DNA from: Entophlyctis helioformis
Taxonomy: Eukaryota > Chytridiomycota > Chytridiomycetes > Chytridiales > Chytriomycetaceae
Length of the DNA: 10,628 nucleotides
Assembly: GCA_025526915.1 (NCBI GenBank)
Contig: JAHLKH010000471.1
Location: forward strand, 1 to 10,628
Direction: 5' to 3'
The translations under genes were made by a program, and so were the position numbers. The notes below the pieces were generated by a model. That model did not search any database and was not told the origin of the DNA. It saw nothing but the letters and a program-made list of their open reading frames with translations. This document shows positions 7,226 through 10,628 of the stretch, piece after piece (the first letter of the stretch is position 1; each line of letters opens with the position of its first letter).

Positions 7226-8830
7226 ATGGCGTTTGTTGACGATCGCGTCAAGTGGATCTTGTCCTCGCAACCACAAAGCGAGCAAGCGGCTGTGGCGATG
7301 ACGACAACGCAGACGGCAGACAACGCAGACGCAGCAGCAGCCAGCGACGAACATGTCGTTGTGCCGAGTGGCAACCAAGCCGTCGAGCCAGGACAGCCAG
7401 GAAAGCCGCAAGTGCAGCCACCAGCCAAGCGACTCAAGACGGCAGCAGCAGCGGCAGCAGCAGCAACAACAACAACACCACAGCCAGGTGTGCCTCGCAA
7501 TGTGGTGCCGCCATCCACCGGCGACCTTGCATACGGCAGCAGCCACTGGGACGGCAAGCCCGCCGAGATCCACGCCATGATCCTCAAGCACGCCGGCCCA
7601 CTCACTCGCTTCCTGTGCGGCCTGCTCGGCGACACGGCGACACTCGACGAAGCGACCAAGCTGCAGCTGTGGACCGAAGCGCTCAAGATGGACTGGCAGG
7701 GCGACCTGGCTCTGCTGCCTGACGTCGAGCTGACGGCCGACAACGGGCTGCTGCTCGCACACTCTCGCTCCATGTACGACCGTCTGTGCAAGCGCTTTCC
7801 TCGTTACACCGAGATCCAGGAGAGGTATGCGACATACGACCAAGAGTACAACAACTACGACAACTCGTTCCGTCACGAATGCGTGGACAGCAGCCGCTTG
7901 CTTCTCATCCCCATGCGGCACGGCTGGTTCGATCTGGTCGACTTTACGTATCCGATCACACTCGCTCGCTTGGCCATCCGCTTTGGATGCCTCGATCTGC
8001 TCAAGCATCTCGACGACAAGTACAACACACTCAAAGGCTGGATGGCCAAGTACGATCCGTCAAGCGCGTGCTGGTGTGATGCAGTCGATCTAGTCGCGCA
8101 ATACGGACATCTCGACGTTATTCAGTTCTTGTTTGGTCTCGGTGTGACGGCATGTTCGACTCGCGCCATGGACTGGGCGGCTGAAAACAACCACATGGAT
8201 GTCGTCATCTGGCTTCACGAGAATCGAACGGAAGGATGCACGACCAATGCGATGGACGGCGCGGCTGTCAACGGCCATCTGCATGTCGTCATCTGGCTCC
8301 ACGAGAACAGAACGGAAGGATGCACGACTGGTGCGATGGATTGGGCGGCTCGCGATGGCTATCTGCATGTCATCAAGTGGCTCCATGCCAACAGGACGGA
8401 AGGATGCACGAAGTATGCAATGATTTGGGCAGCCAAGCATGGTCGCCTTCATGTGGTGCAGTGGTTGCATGAGGCATGTGGTGAAGCATGCACGTCTGCC
8501 GCACTCGATGTCGCGATCAACTCGGGTCATGTGGACGTTGTCAAGTACATGCACTCGAAAGGCTACCGCGCATCAAGCGACTTTGTCGAAAGGGCAGCCT
8601 CAGCGGGCAATATGAAGAGCTTGCAATGCTTGCTGGATTGCGGATACGCGGTTGAACTCGGAGCACTCAAGTGTGCCAAGACTGCCGCCATCGCCAATGT
8701 TATGCTGGATAGCCTCACACTGGAACAGGCACAGGCGCTGCTCGCGGAAGCCAGCCGAGGAAGACCCAGCAAGGCCACCATCAAGCGACTCGAGTCGACC
8801 ATCCAGAAACTGCAAGCATCAAGCAAGTGA
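7226..8830 (+). CDS. ANK2: F-box-like/ankyrin repeat protein with nuclear localisation signal
   Basis: Intact and intronless, 534 codons from the ATG at 7226 (GCAATGG context); an alternative start is 7298 (MTTTQTADN). In order: a low-complexity Ala/Thr/Gln region; PPAKRLKT at about residues 65-72, resembling the c-Myc nuclear localisation signal; eight Ala plus four Thr; an F-box-like segment from about residue 108 (KPAEIHAMILKHAGPLTRFL); and a conserved domain with MDWQGDLALLPDVE and MRHGWFDLVDFTYP. Ankyrin-like 28-residue units run from about residue 293 to 450 (WLHENRTEGCTTNAMDGAA type), becoming degenerate toward a helical C-terminus (SKATIKRLESTIQKLQ). It probably binds other proteins; a role as an E3-ligase substrate adaptor is only suggested by the F-box-like helix. 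It is a paralogue of ANK1 but lacks the hydrophobic tail. Confidence 0.88.
   Translation: MAFVDDRVKWILSSQPQSEQAAVAMTTTQTADNADAAAASDEHVVVPSGNQAVEPGQPGKPQVQPPAKRLKTAAAAAAAATTTTPQPGVPRNVVPPSTGDLAYGSSHWDGKPAEIHAMILKHAGPLTRFLCGLLGDTATLDEATKLQLWTEALKMDWQGDLALLPDVELTADNGLLLAHSRSMYDRLCKRFPRYTEIQERYATYDQEYNNYDNSFRHECVDSSRLLLIPMRHGWFDLVDFTYPITLARLAIRFGCLDLLKHLDDKYNTLKGWMAKYDPSSACWCDAVDLVAQYGHLDVIQFLFGLGVTACSTRAMDWAAENNHMDVVIWLHENRTEGCTTNAMDGAAVNGHLHVVIWLHENRTEGCTTGAMDWAARDGYLHVIKWLHANRTEGCTKYAMIWAAKHGRLHVVQWLHEACGEACTSAALDVAINSGHVDVVKYMHSKGYRASSDFVERAASAGNMKSLQCLLDCGYAVELGALKCAKTAAIANVMLDSLTLEQAQALLAEASRGRPSKATIKRLESTIQKLQASSK
7355..8204 (+). repeat. Duplicated gene segment, copy 2 (pairs with 38-800)
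   Basis: This is the intact counterpart of the ANK1 N-terminal region, in the same orientation. It includes an extra stretch around 7418-7490 (localisation signal plus GCA/ACA run) that is largely missing from copy 1. Comparing the two copies locates the indels in ANK1, for example GGGACGGG in copy 1 against GGGACGG in copy 2. Confidence 0.88.
7442..7477 (+). repeat. GCA/ACA trinucleotide run (Ala8-Thr4)
   Basis: Eight GCA or GCG codons are followed by four ACA codons, immediately after the basic localisation-like motif of ANK2. This is a short in-frame slippage-prone tract. Confidence 0.92.
8105..8560 (+). repeat. Ankyrin-like 84-base units of ANK2
   Basis: About five units of 28 residues, built around VVIWLHENRTEGC, VIKWLHANRTEGC and VVQWLHEACGEAC, follow each other at 84-base spacing with no indels. 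The later ones (VVKYMHSKGYRA) are clearly diverged. The array is far shorter and less homogeneous than that of ANK1. Confidence 0.85.
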
Positions 8831-9036
8831 TGGATGGATAGCCAGGACTCGCTCATTGGTGTTGGAATGAAGATGTGATTGCTGCACTTGTCGACGCAAC
8901 CGCCATCTGCCAGCATCAGAAAGCACGCGCCTTCTGAGCGTCGTGTATCACAGCCCAGATCGCGCTGTAGAGTTGGAACTAGCAGTCAATCCAGAACCAG
9001 GAACACCCACCAACAGATGGCGCCATTTGTCGCCTG
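8831..9036. other. Convergent intergenic region
   Basis: This short gap lies between the ANK2 stop and the poly(A) signal of the minus-strand gene. I see no gene or repeat in it. No plus-strand AATAAA is present; GGAATGAAGA at 8864 is the only weak candidate. Confidence 0.5.
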
Positions 9037-9042
9037 TTTATT
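9037..9042 (-). terminator. poly(A) signal AATAAA of coiled-coil gene
   Basis: TTTATT on the plus strand is AATAAA on the minus strand, 37 bases beyond the TAA stop (9080-9082) of the minus-strand gene. The position fits a fungal 3' UTR and supports the orientation and last exon. Confidence 0.6.
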
Positions 9043-9079
9043 CAACCAACAACACATCGGACCAAGACTGCAGACGTCA

Positions 9080-10628
9080 TTATTGCTCTTGTTGTTGCTG
9101 TGACAGGCGTCAGTAACAATCCAACCATCCAAGCAGCACAAACAACGTGCCGTACCTCCAGGATGGCATCAAAACACTTGGCGATCTTGGTCAAACGGTA
9201 TCCGGTCACCCGCAGCCTGCTGTCTGGGTGTACGGGCATCCGATGACGACGCGCCGTGGCAGGCGATCCTCCGTGCACATTGCGTGGTTCGGCCGTTGGT
9301 GACTGCCGCTGCTCAGCACCGGATGCCCGGCCAGCGAGTCCTCTTTCCAAAAACTCAGATACGAGTGCTGTGTGTGTTTGTGTGTGATGGGTTTCAGCGG
9401 GTCAGCACGCTGCATAGCCAAGGACAGACGCGAGCCAGCACGCACCATCGTCGTCTGACCGCGTCGTGCCCGACTCGTCCCGCGCTCGTCGAAACAACCG
9501 AGCTCCAGTTGGCACCGCTGCTGTCGTCTGTCGTGGACGGCACGGCCGCCTCGCCCAGCGCGTGCGGAGCTCCGAGCTCTCGTGGTGCTGCTGTCGCTGC
9601 GTGATGACCTTGTCGACCCGACGGCGCTGCGAGTGCGTGCTCTTGAGCTCGCGCTCCAGCTGCTGGTCCATGGCCCGTATGACATCGGCACCTGGATCGT
9701 CGATGCCGCCCGGTGCCGCTGGTGCAAACTGGCGCTGAATCTGCGCGTCGGCGTTGGAGCGACATGACGTCGTGGATGGACCGGTCCTTGCGACGCACCT
9801 GCTCTTGGAGACTGGATATCTTGGCTCGCATGGCATCCATTTTCTTGTGGGCTTCTTCCAGATCTGTGCGTGCCAGTCATGGCAGCACTGTCAGTCGCGT
9901 TGATACACAGAGTGGTGGTGCGGACGTGGGTACACACCTGCTTGCTTGCTTTGCAGCAGCCTCTCGAGCGACTGGATACGAGCCTTGAGTGCAAGGATCT
10001 CGTCGTTGGCACTTGCCAATGCCGCCGACTGCTGATCTGCCAATCCCTTGGCCTGCTCGTCGTCGTCGGCCTTGGCAGCCTGCTTGGCCTATCGACCCAT
10101 GCACATGGTCAGTTGTTACATCTGCAGCACACAACTCACAGCCAGCGACGCACAGCAATCTTGTGCTCGGTCGTGATAAACTTGTTCCGCTCGTTCTTGA
10201 GGAGAATCTCGTACCGCTGGCTCTTGTTGCACTCGGCGTTGTACCGGCTGTTCGCCAGGTCAACCTCCAAGATACCAATCGTGTGCTGCAACTGCCTCTT
10301 GTCCTTCTCGCAGGCCTCCAAGTGCATGGCGGCCTCCTGCTTGCCCTGCTCGAAGTGTGCACAAGCTCGCGCAACGTCATGACCTCGCGTTCCATCCGTT
10401 TCTTGTCAGACTCGAGCCCGCGCTGCACGCGCTCGGCAGTCGCGAGAAGGTTGGTGAGCTGTCCGACCTGCTTGCCAACGCCAGCAGGTCCGTGCGGCTC
10501 CGCAGCAGTTCCTGGGTCTTTTCGTCCAGCTCGGTCTGCAGCTGCTGCACACGCTTGTCGCGCAAGACAACCTCCATCTTGGTCTGCTTGCCTTCCTCGG
10601 ACCATGAGGCGAGGATCTGTCTTGGCGC
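9080..10628 (-). CDS. Coiled-coil protein of unknown function (5' partial, frame-broken)
   Basis: Inferred exons in transcript order are 10628-10154, 10088-9938, 9863-9446, 9367-9156 and 9097-9080; the 5' end lies outside the window. The first three exons encode long heptad-rich coiled coil (VQQLQTELDEKTQELLRSRT, QLTNLLATAERVQRGLESD, ILALKARIQSLERLLQSKQ, RAKISSLQEQVRRKDRSIHD). A Pro/Gly linker and a basic helix follow (RRRVDKVITQRQQHHE), then an Arg-rich low-complexity part, a short conserved-looking segment (RLRVTGYRLTKIAKCFDAIL), and a last exon of five codons, QQQEQ. A structural or scaffold role is likely; a flagellar or cytoskeletal one is possible but unproven. Frame changes occur near 10474 (AA where AAA is expected), 10363 and 9760. 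I do not recognise a named family. Confidence 0.72.
9098..9155 (-). other. Intron of coiled-coil gene (last)
   Basis: 58 bases, donor GTACGG, acceptor GTCACAG, CTGAC 14 bases before the acceptor. Phase 0, joining KCFDAILE to the terminal QQQEQ and stop. Confidence 0.68.
9368..9445 (-). other. Intron of coiled-coil gene (third in window)
   Basis: 78 bases, donor GTGCGT, acceptor CACACAG, CTGAC present. Phase 1, joining TTRSDDD through a split GCA codon to LVSEFLERGLAGRASG. Confidence 0.68.
9864..9937 (-). other. Intron of coiled-coil gene (second in window)
   Basis: 74 bases, donor GTGTGT, acceptor GCACAG, CTGAC present. Phase 1: the split codon GAT joins LLQSKQA to LEEAHKKMDAMRAK, keeping the coiled coil continuous. 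Confidence 0.75.
10089..10153 (-). other. Intron of coiled-coil gene (first in window)
   Basis: 65 bases, donor GTGCGT, acceptor CGATAG, CTGAC about 20 bases before the acceptor. Phase 0, joining TTEHKIA to AKQAAKADDDE. Confidence 0.72.

Noticed and set aside
1..8830. Giant-virus origin of the ankyrin genes
   Set aside because: Similar repeats occur in large DNA viruses, but neighbours have spliceosomal introns, and nothing viral (capsid, polymerase, packaging gene) is seen. The composition appears uniform across the window.

Overview
This window looks like nuclear DNA of a microbial eukaryote, most likely a fungus and plausibly a zoosporic (chytrid-type) one. The evidence is short GT-AG introns (58-104 bases) with a recurrent CTGAC-type branch motif, AATAAA poly(A) signals, a DUF4246 domain (a family known mainly from fungi), and an expanded family of F-box-like/ankyrin proteins. 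The species placement is inference. There is no sign of bacterial operons, CRISPR or rRNA, and I noticed no tRNA gene.

Layout, left to right. (1) 1-2407, plus strand: the 3' part of an ankyrin-repeat gene (ANK1). It has an N-terminal domain, about 14 nearly identical 84-base (28-residue) repeats, then an unusual tail of five 66-base units that encode hydrophobic, membrane-like segments. The last codon overlaps an AATAAA signal. (2) 2408-2831: no supported gene. (3) 2832-3195, minus strand: a possible small gene of unknown function. (4) 3196-3402: a candidate divergent promoter with a (TC)15 tract. (5) 3403-6931, plus strand: a six-exon gene whose protein joins an ARM/HEAT-like helical N-terminal half to a DUF4246 domain with 2-oxoglutarate/Fe(II)-oxygenase-like residues. 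(6) 7226-8830, plus strand: an intact, intronless paralogue of ANK1 (ANK2), with fewer repeats, a c-Myc-like nuclear localisation signal and no membrane tail. (7) 9037-10628, minus strand: a spliced coiled-coil protein gene, convergent with ANK2 and cut by the window end.

The strongest cross-cutting observation is that three of the four main genes (ANK1, ARM-DUF4246, coiled-coil) are broken by about 20 small frame changes. Most are one-base changes, many of them in short homopolymers, with clear coding sequence continuing on both sides. ANK2 has none. The spread over unrelated genes suggests consensus errors in the assembly more than decay, so gene boundaries below are given across the breaks. 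True pseudogenisation of ANK1 remains possible.

The genes do not form an obvious pathway. ANK1 and ANK2 are a tandem-family pair enclosing the ARM-DUF4246 gene. Their different tails suggest one membrane-associated and one nuclear product. The most novel items are the ARM-DUF4246 fusion and the hydrophobic coding minisatellite at the ANK1 C-terminus.
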